DNA of 64,000 nucleotides from an uncultured Eubacteriales bacterium (GCA_900551295.1 URVJ01000002.1:1-64000), one strand, 5' to 3'; shown: positions 1-8,964, counted from the first letter of the stretch. Notes: a model not told the origin generated them from the letters alone. A program made the numbers and translations.

Positions 1-88
1 TTGTCAGCAGCCCCCGTTTCGTGGTCTGCGTGTAGTTCCTTGTAAACTGACCTAAAGGGCATATCAGATAACAAAATCAATAAATTTG

Positions 89-126
89 CGGCAGCTTTGC
101 AGGTCATGGCTGCCGTTTTTCTTTTT
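89..126 (+). terminator. rho-independent terminator of an upstream gene
   Basis: CGGCAGC at 89-95 pairs with GCTGCCG at 109-115 and is followed by a T-rich run. It would end a transcript entering from the left edge. I see no coding sequence in bases 1-88. Confidence 0.75.
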
Positions 127-161
127 TCAAAAATCTGTTTTCGGCACTTTCGCTCTAACTC

Positions 162-190
162 TTGACAAAATTTTGTTTACGGACTATAAT
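162..190 (+). promoter_or_regulatory. consensus sigma-A promoter of the TetR gene
   Basis: TTGACA at 162-167 and TATAAT at 185-190 are separated by exactly 17 bases, a perfect vegetative promoter. A palindrome starts 3 bases after the -10 box, so strong transcription is probably held down by the TetR protein encoded next. Confidence 0.9.
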
Positions 191-193
191 CAT

Positions 194-209
194 ACTAACG
201 AACGTTAGT
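194..209. promoter_or_regulatory. palindromic operator, probable TetR autoregulatory site
   Basis: ACTAACG at 194-200 and CGTTAGT at 203-209 are perfect inverted 7-base arms around AA. The site covers the expected transcription start of the promoter at 162-190, the usual position for a TetR-family repressor to block its own gene. The assignment to the downstream regulator is inference from position. Confidence 0.75.
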
Positions 210-223
210 TAGTGGGGATTTGT

Positions 224-868
224 ATGGAGCAGGACGATACAAAAAGACTTATATTGAAAAAAGCGCTGGAACTTTTTTCGTCGAACGGATATGATTCGGT
301 AAGCGTCGCCGAAATTGCAAAGGCAGTGGGAATAAAAGCGCCGTCGCTGTATAACCATTATGAGAGCAAGCAGGCAATTTTTGACGCAATAGTAAAGGAT
401 ACCGCAGAACAGTACGATAAATGTACGTCCGAAGTCGATGTTCACGTCGGAAACGCAAAAATTGATAAAAACGTGTTTGCCGGAATAACCGAGGCGGCGC
501 TGAAAGAAAAGGTAAGGAGCATATTTTTATACTCTCTGCATAATAAAGAGATAAGCTCTTTTCGTAAGATGATGACGATAGAGCAGTTCAGAACTCCCGA
601 ACTGTCCGAGCTTTATTCAAAACGCTTTGTAAAGAAAATGACGGATTATCACGCGGAAACTTTCCGCGGACTTATCGGTGCCGGCGTAATAGAGAAACAC
701 GATCCCGAAACGCTTGCGCTTATGTATGTTTCGCCGATACTCGTACTTCTCGGCGAATGCGACCGTCAGCCGCAAAAGGAAACCGAGTGCCTTGAAAAGC
801 TTGACGCGCACGTGGGACTTTTCTTCGGTACGTTCAATACGCAGCAGAGAAAAGAGGGGAAAAAGTAA
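224..868 (+). CDS. TetR/AcrR family transcriptional regulator
   Basis: A 214-residue regulator with an N-terminal TetR helix-turn-helix (about residues 8-52, motif IAKAVGIKAPSLYNHYESK) and a variable ligand-binding C-terminal domain. The ATG at 224 is chosen over an upstream in-frame GTG at 212 because the GGGG at 214-217 sits at ribosome-site distance from it. The gene lies behind a perfect sigma-A promoter and a palindromic operator, which suggests autorepression. The next gene starts one base after its stop, so the two are co-transcribed and the partner probably shares its control. The ligand cannot be told from sequence. Confidence 0.9.
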   Translation: MEQDDTKRLILKKALELFSSNGYDSVSVAEIAKAVGIKAPSLYNHYESKQAIFDAIVKDTAEQYDKCTSEVDVHVGNAKIDKNVFAGITEAALKEKVRSIFLYSLHNKEISSFRKMMTIEQFRTPELSELYSKRFVKKMTDYHAETFRGLIGAGVIEKHDPETLALMYVSPILVLLGECDRQPQKETECLEKLDAHVGLFFGTFNTQQRKEGKK

Positions 869-869
869 A

Positions 870-1337
870 ATGCCGCAGATGAACAAAGGCGGAAAGTTTG
901 TTTTCGGAAAGTCACTGATACGCGGTAACGGCGTTTTGCGTTTTCCAAAGCAGGCGGCGGACGAATATAAGATAACGGACGAAGGCAGAGTGTATTTGTT
1001 CACAGGCAGCAAAAGTACGGGCGGATTTTGCGTTACTCGAAAGGGACTTCTTGCGCCGTCAAAGCTGTCAAATATCCTGAACGATAATCCGAGCCTTGCG
1101 GAATATACCCAAAGTCCGGGAAAATTTACGGCGTATAAAGGCAGAGCTTACTGCTGGACATATATTTCGGATAACGCCGAAATTGTTTTGACAGAGGAGA
1201 TGATGGAGTTTTTGAAACTCAGTCCGGGAATGAAATTCCTGTCTGTACGCAGCAGCAATATTGCTTTTACAATGGGTGCAAAAGGACCGCTTATCGAAAA
1301 AGCAAAAGCATATCCCGGTGAGATGCCCGAATTTTAG
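870..1337 (+). CDS. conserved hypothetical protein with two AbrB-like halves
   Basis: A 155-residue soluble protein starting one base after the TetR stop, with AGGGG upstream as ribosome site. It has two similar beta-rich halves: one around GNGVLRFPKQAADEYKI (residues 17-60) and one around AEIVLTEEMMEFLKLSPG (residues 105-145). Each resembles a SpoVT/AbrB swapped-hairpin unit in which a proline or leucine-rich strand precedes a short helix. I do not recognise a named family. If the resemblance is real it may bind DNA or act as a co-regulator of the TetR protein. No membrane segment or catalytic motif is visible. Confidence 0.75.
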   Translation: MPQMNKGGKFVFGKSLIRGNGVLRFPKQAADEYKITDEGRVYLFTGSKSTGGFCVTRKGLLAPSKLSNILNDNPSLAEYTQSPGKFTAYKGRAYCWTYISDNAEIVLTEEMMEFLKLSPGMKFLSVRSSNIAFTMGAKGPLIEKAKAYPGEMPEF

Positions 1338-1498
1338 AAAAGTATGCCGCCGCACGCCTAAAACGGCGCATTTGCGTGCCCGATACGGAAAGTGTCGCGT
1401 ATGTGACGCCGCGATTCTTTAAATTTTTTGTGTTCTGTGATATTGTTTTTTTAAGCCGATAACCGAATTTCGGCACTGATATGAAAGGACACGAAAAA

Positions 1499-1996
1499 AT
1501 GAAAATAATCGGAGAAACCAAAAAGAACCTGAAAAAACAGTTGATAACGGCAGCTTTGCTGAGTGCGGCGTTTGTACTTTTTACGCTGCTTGTCTGCAGT
1601 GCAGACGTAAGACCCGTCGGGGTGCGCGGAACAAATGTAGGCTTTGCGGACGTGCTGTATTTTGTGCTTATGGTTCTTCCGCTGTATCCGAAACCTCGGG
1701 ACGGATATATTTTTGCGGTAAATCTGTTTGATTACACCGATATTTCACCTGTTGGAATGCTCTTGTACCTTGTATTGTTTGCGGGACTTGTGATAACGGG
1801 AGCATTGAAGATCGCGGCGTCTTATTTCGGTTATCAAAAGTACGGTAAAATTCTTACGGCTGTTTCGCTTACGCTCGGCATTTTTTCGGTGCTGTTTCTT
1901 GCAATGCACAGAGAACCGTATGCCGCAAGCATATCTTTTCTTCTGTTTGTACTGAAAGTGATACTTGTTATGAAGTATGAAAAGATCAACCGATAA
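1499..1996 (+). CDS. small multi-pass membrane protein, unknown function
   Basis: A 165-residue protein with four or five hydrophobic segments: roughly residues 14-36, 48-64, 83-108, 115-134 and 141-158. The C-terminus is short and basic. The ATG at 1499 is preferred over one at 1481 because AAAGGA lies between them at ribosome-site distance. The N-terminal segment with a following VGxxGTxVGFA stretch recalls the start of Firmicute PAP2-type membrane phosphatases, but the phosphatase signature residues are not present, so no activity is assigned. It stands alone between the TetR operon and a flavoprotein gene. Confidence 0.7.
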   Translation: MKIIGETKKNLKKQLITAALLSAAFVLFTLLVCSADVRPVGVRGTNVGFADVLYFVLMVLPLYPKPRDGYIFAVNLFDYTDISPVGMLLYLVLFAGLVITGALKIAASYFGYQKYGKILTAVSLTLGIFSVLFLAMHREPYAASISFLLFVLKVILVMKYEKINR

Positions 1997-2042
1997 TAAA
2001 AAAACAGCCGTAAAGGCTGAACTTAGAGAGGGTGGATAAACA

Positions 2043-2747
2043 ATGTCCGAAAAAATGAATATAACGCTTATACGCGCGACAAAACGAAATAACAGCAGTA
2101 CATATAACGCCGCAAAATACTTTATATCAAAACTGCATAACTCTGGCGATGTGTATGAATTTACGCTTCCCGACGATATGCCGCATATATGCCGCGGCTG
2201 CTATGCGTGTCTGCACGGCAAAGAGCAGAACTGCGGAGCGTATGAGTATTTAAAGCCGATAAACGAGGCGTTTGCAAGATCGTCGCTTATAATCTTCTGC
2301 TGTCCTGTCTGGTGCTTTCACGCTCCGGGTCAGATAAAGTCGTTTCTCGACCATTACGGCTGGCGCTGGCTGGTTCACCGTCCGAACCTCGATATGATGA
2401 ATAAACAGGCGCTTGTCATAACGACGGCAGGCGGCGGAGGACTTAAAAGCGCGGCAAAAGACATAAAAGACAGCATGGATTATTGGGGTGTGGCGAGAAC
2501 GCACGTCGTTACGCAGTCGGTCTGGGGATATTTCTGGAACGATATGCCTGAAAAATTTAAATCGAGCCTCGAAAAAAAGCTCGATAAGGCTGCCGTAAAG
2601 ATTGAAAAGCTCGCGAAAAACTTAAAACCCGCTCTTAAAGTTAAAAGCCTTTATAATATGTTCAAAAAACTGCATCTGGATGATAAACTATGGGAGATAG
2701 ACAACCGATATTGGAAAGACATGAAAGATAATGGTGAATTGAAGTGA
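2043..2747 (+). CDS. flavodoxin-fold NAD(P)H-dependent oxidoreductase
   Basis: A 234-residue protein of the FMN-dependent NADPH reductase (flavodoxin-like) family. The N-terminus carries the phosphate-binding pattern ATKRNNSSTYNAAKYF, followed by the cysteine motif CRGCYACLHGKEQNC, typical of iron-sulfur-flavoprotein-related reductases. The segment around IIFCCPVWCFHAPGQIKSFL matches the flavin-contact loop of the family. It has a GAGAGGGTGG ribosome site and is probably cytoplasmic. The redox partner is unknown. A short GTG-started frame overlaps its stop codon. Confidence 0.85.
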   Translation: MSEKMNITLIRATKRNNSSTYNAAKYFISKLHNSGDVYEFTLPDDMPHICRGCYACLHGKEQNCGAYEYLKPINEAFARSSLIIFCCPVWCFHAPGQIKSFLDHYGWRWLVHRPNLDMMNKQALVITTAGGGGLKSAAKDIKDSMDYWGVARTHVVTQSVWGYFWNDMPEKFKSSLEKKLDKAAVKIEKLAKNLKPALKVKSLYNMFKKLHLDDKLWEIDNRYWKDMKDNGELK

Positions 2748-2854
2748 ACTATAAGGAAATTGATAATAACTATTACTGCAAGGGCGTGTTCAGGCATTCA
2801 AAAGCACTTAATTTGCGCAAAGGTGTTCAGACTGCTCCGAGAAGGGATAAATAA
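2744..2854 (+). CDS. possible 36-residue overlapping small ORF
   Basis: A GTG overlapping the TGA of the reductase (GTGA) opens a frame of 36 codons ending at 2854. The product is basic and tyrosine/asparagine-rich with no recognised domain. Four-base overlaps often reflect translational coupling, but there is no independent ribosome site. It may be a real small gene, the stump of a larger decayed one, or chance. Confidence 0.25.
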   Translation: MNYKEIDNNYYCKGVFRHSKALNLRKGVQTAPRRDK

Positions 2855-2871
2855 CTTCGTTTTGCGGTAAT

Positions 2872-3753
2872 TTAAACTCCTCCGTTTTTGGCATTGCGGT
2901 GCATTTTTCTGTATTTGCCGGGAGATATTCCGACATTCTTTGCAAAAACGTAATTAAAGTAGTTTGAGTCGGAAAAGCCTATGGAAAAGGCAATGTTTGA
3001 AAGACTTGCCCCCGAATTTTCCAGCAGTGTTTTTGCTTTGGCTATTCTGATTTCGGTAAGATAGCCGTTTATGGTTTTGCCTGAAATTTTCTTGAAAATG
3101 TGGCTTGCGTATGATTCGCTGCAATGGCAGCTTTTTGCAATTTCGGAAATAGATAGCTTTTCGGCATATTTTGCGTTGAGGATCGAACAGATGTGACCGT
3201 ATATGTAGTCGTTTTCGGAATCCTTGAAAATATCGGTCTTGTCAAACGAATTGACGACAAGCATTGCACACAGCGGCTCAATAAGCGTACTTATACTCTT
3301 GATGTCGGGAATTTCGTCCGAGAGACATTGAGAGTATAATTTTTTTAACTCGCCGCCGTTCATTCCGTACTTCTCCGCAGCATGATCGCGCTTTTGCACG
3401 CTGCCTTTGTATCCGCTGACGCTCACAAAGCCGTATGTTTTGCCATTGTACGATACGGGAAAGACGTATTCTCCGACGCCGCAGTAGCACGAACCGAAAA
3501 ACGCGCCGTCCGCACATTTTTTGTATACCGATACCTGACGTTTAATGCACTCGTCCCAGTTTTCGCAGAAGGATTTTACGTATAAACAGTACGGATTTGT
3601 GTGAATGTTGTACGGAGCAAGACTGCTTTTGTTTATGCCGGCTCCGTGGAGAGTGACGTACAGATTTTTCTCGTTTATCAGAAAATCGAGATAGTTTTTG
3701 ATATTTTCAACCGTAAAAATCACCTCGTGCAGAATTTCTAAGTTTTGAAACAT
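2872..3753 (-). CDS. AraC-family regulator with PocR-type sensory domain
   Basis: A 293-residue protein. Residues about 8-165 resemble the PocR ligand-binding domain, with several cysteines (CLYVKSFCENWDECIKRQ and GSCYCGVGEYVFPV). The C-terminal 100 residues form an AraC double helix-turn-helix with the canonical end IAFSIGFSDSNYFNYVFAK. PocR domains in other bacteria sense small molecules such as propanediol. The gene is divergent from an FAD oxidoreductase with an 84-base shared upstream region, which makes that gene the likely target. The ATG lacks a strong ribosome site but no better in-frame start is available. Confidence 0.88.
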   Translation of the reverse strand: MFQNLEILHEVIFTVENIKNYLDFLINEKNLYVTLHGAGINKSSLAPYNIHTNPYCLYVKSFCENWDECIKRQVSVYKKCADGAFFGSCYCGVGEYVFPVSYNGKTYGFVSVSGYKGSVQKRDHAAEKYGMNGGELKKLYSQCLSDEIPDIKSISTLIEPLCAMLVVNSFDKTDIFKDSENDYIYGHICSILNAKYAEKLSISEIAKSCHCSESYASHIFKKISGKTINGYLTEIRIAKAKTLLENSGASLSNIAFSIGFSDSNYFNYVFAKNVGISPGKYRKMHRNAKNGGV

Positions 3754-3837
3754 GAATTTTAAGGATTGATTTTAATTATAGCTTATACTTTGATTAAAGT
3801 CAAGTGCGAAACAGAGCACAGTAACGGAGGTAAGAAT

Positions 3838-5112
3838 ATGAAGTATATAACAGTGCCGGAACAGCAGATCCCGGTAATAGCCGAAACAGATGTACTGGTG
3901 ATAGGCTCGGGCCCTGCCGGTATGGGAGCGGCGCTCAAAGCCGCAAGATGCGGCGCAAAAACACTGCTTGTCGAACAGGGCGGCTCGCCCGGAGGAATTT
4001 CGACTATCGGAATGATGAGCCATTGGACGGGAAGCTCGCACAGCAATATCTATAATGAAATCCTGTCCGAATGTAATGAAAGAAAACCTTTTCCGTCTCT
4101 CGGGTGGAAACAGGCGATAGATCCCGAAATATTGAAGTGCGTCTATACCGAAAAGCTTTTGGAAGCAGGAGTTGAAATGCTTTTCTATACCTTTGCGTGC
4201 GGCGCCGTAACCGAAAACGGCAAGGTAAAGGGCGTTTTGGTTCAGAATAAGAGCGGACGCGGATTTATAAGCGCGAAAGTTACAGTAGACGCAAGCGGAG
4301 ACGGAGATATTGCGGCAAGCGCAGGAGTTCCGTTTGAAAAGGGACGTGTGTCCGACGGGAAAATGCAGCCTGCAACGCTTATGTTCAAGGTCGGCGGAGT
4401 AGACATCGAGCACGCGGTATTTCTCGGCAGCTTTGAAAGCACTTATGAAACGCCTAAGGGTGAACTTCAGGCGCTTGCAAGACAAAAGCTCCAAGCGCCC
4501 GCGGGACACGTTCTGCTTTACCGTTCTACGCTTCCCGGAGTTGTCACCTGCAATATGACAAACTGCATAGACGTAGACGGTACCGACGCGAAAGACCTTA
4601 CAAAGGCGGAGGTTACGTGCAGACTTCAGATACCGTCTATCATCGCATTCTTGCGCGAATATGTCCCCGGATATGAAAACTGCTATCTTCTCAGCTCCGC
4701 GTCGCTTATAGGAGTGCGCGAAACAAGACGTTTCAAGGGCGTTAAAACTCTGCATAAAGAGGATATACTCAATGCCGTGCAGCATGACGATTGGGCAGTG
4801 CGCGACGCTCATTTTGATCTTGACGTGCATAATATAACCGGCCCCGGACTTGATAAGACAGGCGTTCAGAAGTATTTTACACAGAAGAACGGATATACCA
4901 TTCCTTTCGGCTGCCTTGTTCCGGTGAATATTGACGGACTTGTGCTTTCGGGAAGAAATATATCAGGCAGCCATATAGCACATTCGAGTTACCGCGCAAT
5001 GCCTATATGTATGGCAATAGGAGAGGCCTCGGGCGCAGCGGCTGCAATCGCTGTCAAAAATGATGAAAATGTCAGAGATGTGGATGTAAAACAGCTGCAA
5101 AAGCTGCTGTAA
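3838..5112 (+). CDS. FAD-dependent oxidoreductase
   Basis: A 424-residue flavoprotein. The N-terminus has the dinucleotide-binding GxGxxG motif (VLVIGSGPAGMGAALKA) followed by LLVEQGGSPGG, as in the FAD-dependent oxidoreductase family commonly paired with sugar genes in Clostridia. DASGDGDIAASAGVP near residue 155 and LVLSGRNISGSHIAHSSYRAMP near the C-terminus are typical FAD-contact segments of this group. The ATG at 3838 follows GGAGG. An in-frame start upstream has no ribosome site. It is divergent from the PocR-AraC regulator. The substrate is unknown. Confidence 0.88.
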   Translation: MKYITVPEQQIPVIAETDVLVIGSGPAGMGAALKAARCGAKTLLVEQGGSPGGISTIGMMSHWTGSSHSNIYNEILSECNERKPFPSLGWKQAIDPEILKCVYTEKLLEAGVEMLFYTFACGAVTENGKVKGVLVQNKSGRGFISAKVTVDASGDGDIAASAGVPFEKGRVSDGKMQPATLMFKVGGVDIEHAVFLGSFESTYETPKGELQALARQKLQAPAGHVLLYRSTLPGVVTCNMTNCIDVDGTDAKDLTKAEVTCRLQIPSIIAFLREYVPGYENCYLLSSASLIGVRETRRFKGVKTLHKEDILNAVQHDDWAVRDAHFDLDVHNITGPGLDKTGVQKYFTQKNGYTIPFGCLVPVNIDGLVLSGRNISGSHIAHSSYRAMPICMAIGEASGAAAAIAVKNDENVRDVDVKQLQKLL

Positions 5113-5167
5113 TGTTAAAAATTAAATAATTTTATACGTGCGCCGTCCGCAAACTTTAATATGACGC

Positions 5168-5196
5168 TTTACAAAAACACTTTCGGGTGGTAAAAT
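5168..5196 (+). promoter_or_regulatory. sigma-A promoter of the helicase gene
   Basis: TTTACA at 5168-5173 and TAAAAT at 5191-5196 with a 17-base spacer. The predicted start leaves a leader of about 40 bases before the TTG start at 5244. Confidence 0.8.
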
Positions 5197-5243
5197 AATA
5201 AGCGAACATATTTTTGATTTTTGCAAAGACGGAAGGTGAGCGC

Positions 5244-7643
5244 TTGAACATAAACTATGACGGCAGCGGAAAGACCGTTAAAGTGTCCGTAAGAGAAATA
5301 ACGGATTTTCTGTTCAGAAGCGGCAGCCTTTCGTCGGACGGCGCACAGCTTTCAAATAAGGCAATGTTAAAGGGCGCGGAAATTCACCGCAGACTGCAAA
5401 GCAAGCGTCAGTCGGAGGACGGCTCATATCAGACCGAAAGAAAACTCTCCGTAACCGAAGAATATCAAGATTTTACATATGTGATTTCGGGACAGGCAGA
5501 CGGTATAAAACCGTCGGGCGACGCAAGCATAATAGACGAGTTCAAGACAACGTATAAAAACGCAGCCGAACTTTCGTGGGACAGCTTTCCGTCGTACAGC
5601 GCACAGGTTATGATGTACGGATATATGTACTGCCTCGAAAACAGCCTTAATTTTGTAACTCTGCGCCTTTCGTTCTATAATTATTCGGGCGACAGTACCG
5701 AGACTTTTGAAAAGGAATTTACCTTTACGGCTCTTTGCGAGTGGTTTCGCAAAACTCTTTCGGAATATCATAAATGGATAAAGCTTGTCTATGAACACAG
5801 ACAGGCCTTTTTGCCGTCGTGCGCTGAGATGAAATTTCCGTTTTCGGCTTACCGGCCAGGACAGCGCGAGCTTGCCGCAAAGGTTTACAGATGCGTGCGC
5901 GACGCAAAACGGCTTTTCGCACAGGCTCCTACCGGAATAGGCAAAACCGTGTCTACGCTGTTTCCTGCACTTAAAGCTCTCGGCGAAGAACATGGCAAAA
6001 AGCTTTTTTATCTCAGCGCAAAGACTGTTGCCGCAAAGGCGGCTCTCGACTGCATGGGAACCATGGCAAAAGACGGACTGAAAGCCAAAACAATAGCGCT
6101 TACGTCAAAGGAAAAGCTCTGTCCTTTTGAAAAAAGCTGCATACCCGAGGACTGTAAATACTGCGCCGGTCATTACGACGGGGTAAACGAGGCGCTGTAC
6201 TCTATTGCGGCGCTGCCGTGCGAAGTGCTGATAGACGGAAATGTTATAACCGAGTGCGCCAAAGCTCACCGCGTGTGCCCGTTTGAACTCCAGCTCGATG
6301 CGTCGGAATTCTGTGACGTTGTAATAGGCGATTATAACTACTTTTTCGATCCTACCGCGCACCTCATACGCTACTTTGAAGAAGAAAACGATTACGCCGT
6401 GCTTTGCGATGAGGCGCATAACCTTGCCGAGAGAGCAAGGGAGATGTATACGGCAAGACTGTCGGTGCTGTTTCTCAAATCTTTTTCAAAACACTTTGAC
6501 GGTTTTCGGAAACTTAAAGGCAGACTGAAGAAATGTATCGAGGTTTTTGAAAATTACAGAATAGATCTGTTTGCAACGGATAAAACCGACCTGAAAAGCT
6601 TTCTCGGCGATGAAAAAGCGTCGGTGGTAACGAGATTTTGCGAAGCTTATGCGGACTTTCTCGGCGAAGAGGGAAACGCCGACGTAAAAAAAGCGACGCT
6701 TGAGCTGTATTTTGAACTTTCGTTTTTCTGTGATATGTATAATCTTGCAAAATCCCTGCCCGAAGCGTATACCGAGTATATCCACAGAGAGGGTAACGAC
6801 TGCGTGTATAATCTCGTTTGTACCGATCCGTCCGAGCTTATACGGCTTGCCTGCTCAAAGGTGCGCTCGACGGTTTTCTTTTCGGCAACGCTCTCTCCGT
6901 TTTCGTATTATCTGAGAATGCTCGGACATACCCAAGACGACGAATGTATAGATATACCGTCGCCGTTTCCTCCTGAAAATCAGCTTTGCTGTATATATAA
7001 AAATCTTTCGACAAGATTTCGAGACAGGCAGAACAGCCTTGAAAACGTATGCGATATTGTTTATAAAGCCTGCGGTGGCAAAATCGGAAATTACATGGTG
7101 TTTTTCCCGTCTTATAATTATATGCAGACTTGTTTTGACGAGTTTTGCGCCGAATATCCGCAACTTCGCTGCGAAATGCAGACTCCGAATATGACTCCCG
7201 AACAAAAGAGGGAGTTTCTGAATCTGTTTAAGCCCGATCCGAAAGAAACGCTTATAGTTTTCGCGCTTTGCGGAGGAATGTTCTCCGAGGGCGTGGATCT
7301 TGCGGGCGACAGACTGTCGGGAGCCGTAATAATCGGCACGGGAATGCCGGGTATATCCTTTGAACGCGATCTGTTAAAGGAACATTTCGATAAAGCTCTC
7401 GGCGAGTATCAGGGCTTTAACTATGCGTATACGTATACGGGGCTTAACCATGTGTTCCAGTCGGGCGGAAGAGTTATACGTTCGCAGTCCGACGTCGGCT
7501 TTATCGTGCTTGCGGACGACAGATACATGAAAATGTCGCACAGAAGAAATTTTCCCGGCTCGTGGTACGGATATAAAATTGTTAACGATACCGAACAGCT
7601 CGGAAATATAATAAATGATTTTTGGAAAAAACATAACGGTTGA
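5244..7643 (+). CDS. XPD/DinG-type DNA helicase with N-terminal nuclease-like domain
   Basis: A 799-residue superfamily-2 helicase. Residues about 40-110 resemble a PD-(D/E)xK nuclease fold, with GQADGI near residue 83 and IIDEFKT near 98 supplying the D...ExK pattern. Walker A is APTGIGKT near residue 228. Four cysteines follow (CPFEKSC then CKYC), placed as the iron-sulfur ligands of XPD/Rad3/DinG helicases. The Walker B box is DEAH (CDEAHNLAER) near 388. The C-terminal RecA domain ends with GGRVIRSQSDVGFIVLADDR. The TTG at 5244 is chosen because GGAAGGTGAG lies five bases upstream. The likely role is repair or resolution of DNA structures. Confidence 0.88.
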   Translation: MNINYDGSGKTVKVSVREITDFLFRSGSLSSDGAQLSNKAMLKGAEIHRRLQSKRQSEDGSYQTERKLSVTEEYQDFTYVISGQADGIKPSGDASIIDEFKTTYKNAAELSWDSFPSYSAQVMMYGYMYCLENSLNFVTLRLSFYNYSGDSTETFEKEFTFTALCEWFRKTLSEYHKWIKLVYEHRQAFLPSCAEMKFPFSAYRPGQRELAAKVYRCVRDAKRLFAQAPTGIGKTVSTLFPALKALGEEHGKKLFYLSAKTVAAKAALDCMGTMAKDGLKAKTIALTSKEKLCPFEKSCIPEDCKYCAGHYDGVNEALYSIAALPCEVLIDGNVITECAKAHRVCPFELQLDASEFCDVVIGDYNYFFDPTAHLIRYFEEENDYAVLCDEAHNLAERAREMYTARLSVLFLKSFSKHFDGFRKLKGRLKKCIEVFENYRIDLFATDKTDLKSFLGDEKASVVTRFCEAYADFLGEEGNADVKKATLELYFELSFFCDMYNLAKSLPEAYTEYIHREGNDCVYNLVCTDPSELIRLACSKVRSTVFFSATLSPFSYYLRMLGHTQDDECIDIPSPFPPENQLCCIYKNLSTRFRDRQNSLENVCDIVYKACGGKIGNYMVFFPSYNYMQTCFDEFCAEYPQLRCEMQTPNMTPEQKREFLNLFKPDPKETLIVFALCGGMFSEGVDLAGDRLSGAVIIGTGMPGISFERDLLKEHFDKALGEYQGFNYAYTYTGLNHVFQSGGRVIRSQSDVGFIVLADDRYMKMSHRRNFPGSWYGYKIVNDTEQLGNIINDFWKKHNG

Positions 7644-7668
7644 AAAAACAACCGCCGTGTGTTAAAAT
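7640..7668 (+). promoter_or_regulatory. sigma-A promoter of ddh
   Basis: TTGAAA at 7640-7645 and TAAAAT at 7663-7668, 17 bases apart. The -35 box overlaps the stop codon of the helicase gene, so ddh is transcribed independently. Confidence 0.8.
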
Positions 7669-7706
7669 ATGCGTATAAAAAATCTTAATATCGGGAGAAA
7701 ATTGTT

Positions 7707-8690
7707 ATGAGTATAAGAATTGCCGTAGCAGGCTACGGAAACCTCGGCAGAGGAGTGGAATGTGCAATAAAACAAAATCCGGATACCGAGCTTTACGGAG
7801 TGTTTACGAGAAGAGATCCCAAAACCGTAAAGACTCTTACCGGGGCAAAGGTGTTTTCGATCGACACCATAGAAGAACATAAGGATAATATAGACGTCGT
7901 TATAATCTGCGGAGGAAGCGCAACGGATCTCCCCGTACAGACGCCTGCTCTTGCGTCGTATTTCAACGTAATAGACAGCTTTGATACGCACGCCAAAATA
8001 CCCGAACACTTTGCAAACGTAGATAAAGCCGCGAAAAACGCAGGAACAACTGCAATTATTTCGGTCGGCTGGGATCCCGGTATGTTTTCGCTCAACCGTC
8101 TTTATGCCTCGTGCATACTTCCCGACGGCGCGGACTATACTTTCTGGGGAAAGGGCGTAAGCCAGGGACATTCCGACGCGATAAGAAGAATTGAGGGCGT
8201 AAAAGACGCAAGACAGTATACAATACCCGTTCAGAGCGCGCTCGACGCCGTAAGGAGCGGTAAAAACCCCGTGCTTACAACGCGTGAAAAGCATACCCGC
8301 GAATGCTTTGTTGTAGCCGAGGACGGTGCGGATAAGGCAAGAATCGAAAATGAGATAAAGACAATGCCCAACTATTTTGCCGATTATGATACGACGGTTC
8401 ACTTTATATCCGAGGAAGAATTAAAGAAGAACCACAGCGGAATACCCCACGGAGGATTTGTGATAAGAAGCGGCAAGACCGGACTTAACGGCGAGAATAA
8501 GCACGTTATAGAATACAGCTTAAAGCTCGATTCAAACCCCGAATTTACCTCAAGCGTGCTTGTCGCATATGCAAGAGCGGCTTTCAGAATGAATAAAGAG
8601 GGAAATACCGGCTGCAAGAGCGTGTTCGACGTGCCTCCGGCATACCTTTCTCCGCTTGATAATTCGGAACTTATCGGTAAGATGCTGTAA
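7707..8690 (+). CDS. ddh: meso-diaminopimelate dehydrogenase
   Basis: A 327-residue NADPH-dependent enzyme that makes meso-diaminopimelate from tetrahydrodipicolinate and ammonia in one step, supplying lysine and peptidoglycan. The N-terminal Rossmann motif is AVAGYGNLGRGVE. The family signatures VISVGWDPGMFSLNR (near residue 115) and GKGVSQGHSDAIRRIEGVKDA (near 148-168) are present, and the length equals that of characterised homologues. It has its own promoter. Use of this dehydrogenase route is common in Clostridia and suggests a DAP-type cell wall. Confidence 0.96.
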   Translation: MSIRIAVAGYGNLGRGVECAIKQNPDTELYGVFTRRDPKTVKTLTGAKVFSIDTIEEHKDNIDVVIICGGSATDLPVQTPALASYFNVIDSFDTHAKIPEHFANVDKAAKNAGTTAIISVGWDPGMFSLNRLYASCILPDGADYTFWGKGVSQGHSDAIRRIEGVKDARQYTIPVQSALDAVRSGKNPVLTTREKHTRECFVVAEDGADKARIENEIKTMPNYFADYDTTVHFISEEELKKNHSGIPHGGFVIRSGKTGLNGENKHVIEYSLKLDSNPEFTSSVLVAYARAAFRMNKEGNTGCKSVFDVPPAYLSPLDNSELIGKML

Positions 8691-8751
8691 TAAAACCGAT
8701 ATTGTTTTATGCGGTGTTGACAGCAGCGTTTATAAATAAGGGGGCGATTTT

Positions 8752-8964
8752 ATGTCTGATATAACGCGAGAGGCAGCACGTCTTATGGATGTACTTCCGG
8801 AATCGGACAAAGTTTTTGCTTATGAGTTTATAAAAAAACCGGTTCTTGCATGGGATCCGGACTATACAAATGTCACACCTGACGAAAAAGAGAAAATTGA
8901 CGCTGCGGAAAAGAGCGGCTATGTCAGATATGATGATATTGACCGGGATAATCTCGGCAACTGA
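8752..8964 (+). CDS. small acidic protein, possible antitoxin-like
   Basis: A 70-residue protein behind a strong AAGGGGGCG ribosome site. The first half (ITREAARLMDVLPESDKVFAYEFIKK) is helical and the second is very acidic, as in many type II antitoxin-like small proteins of Firmicutes. No toxin gene follows; the next gene is on the other strand. It is therefore either an orphan antitoxin-like protein or something unrelated. No function is assigned. Confidence 0.7.
   Translation: MSDITREAARLMDVLPESDKVFAYEFIKKPVLAWDPDYTNVTPDEKEKIDAAEKSGYVRYDDIDRDNLGN

Noticed and set aside
3772..4830. 352-codon minus-strand open frame
   Set aside because: Antisense of the FAD oxidoreductase; the plus strand has the GxGxxG motif and a ribosome site.
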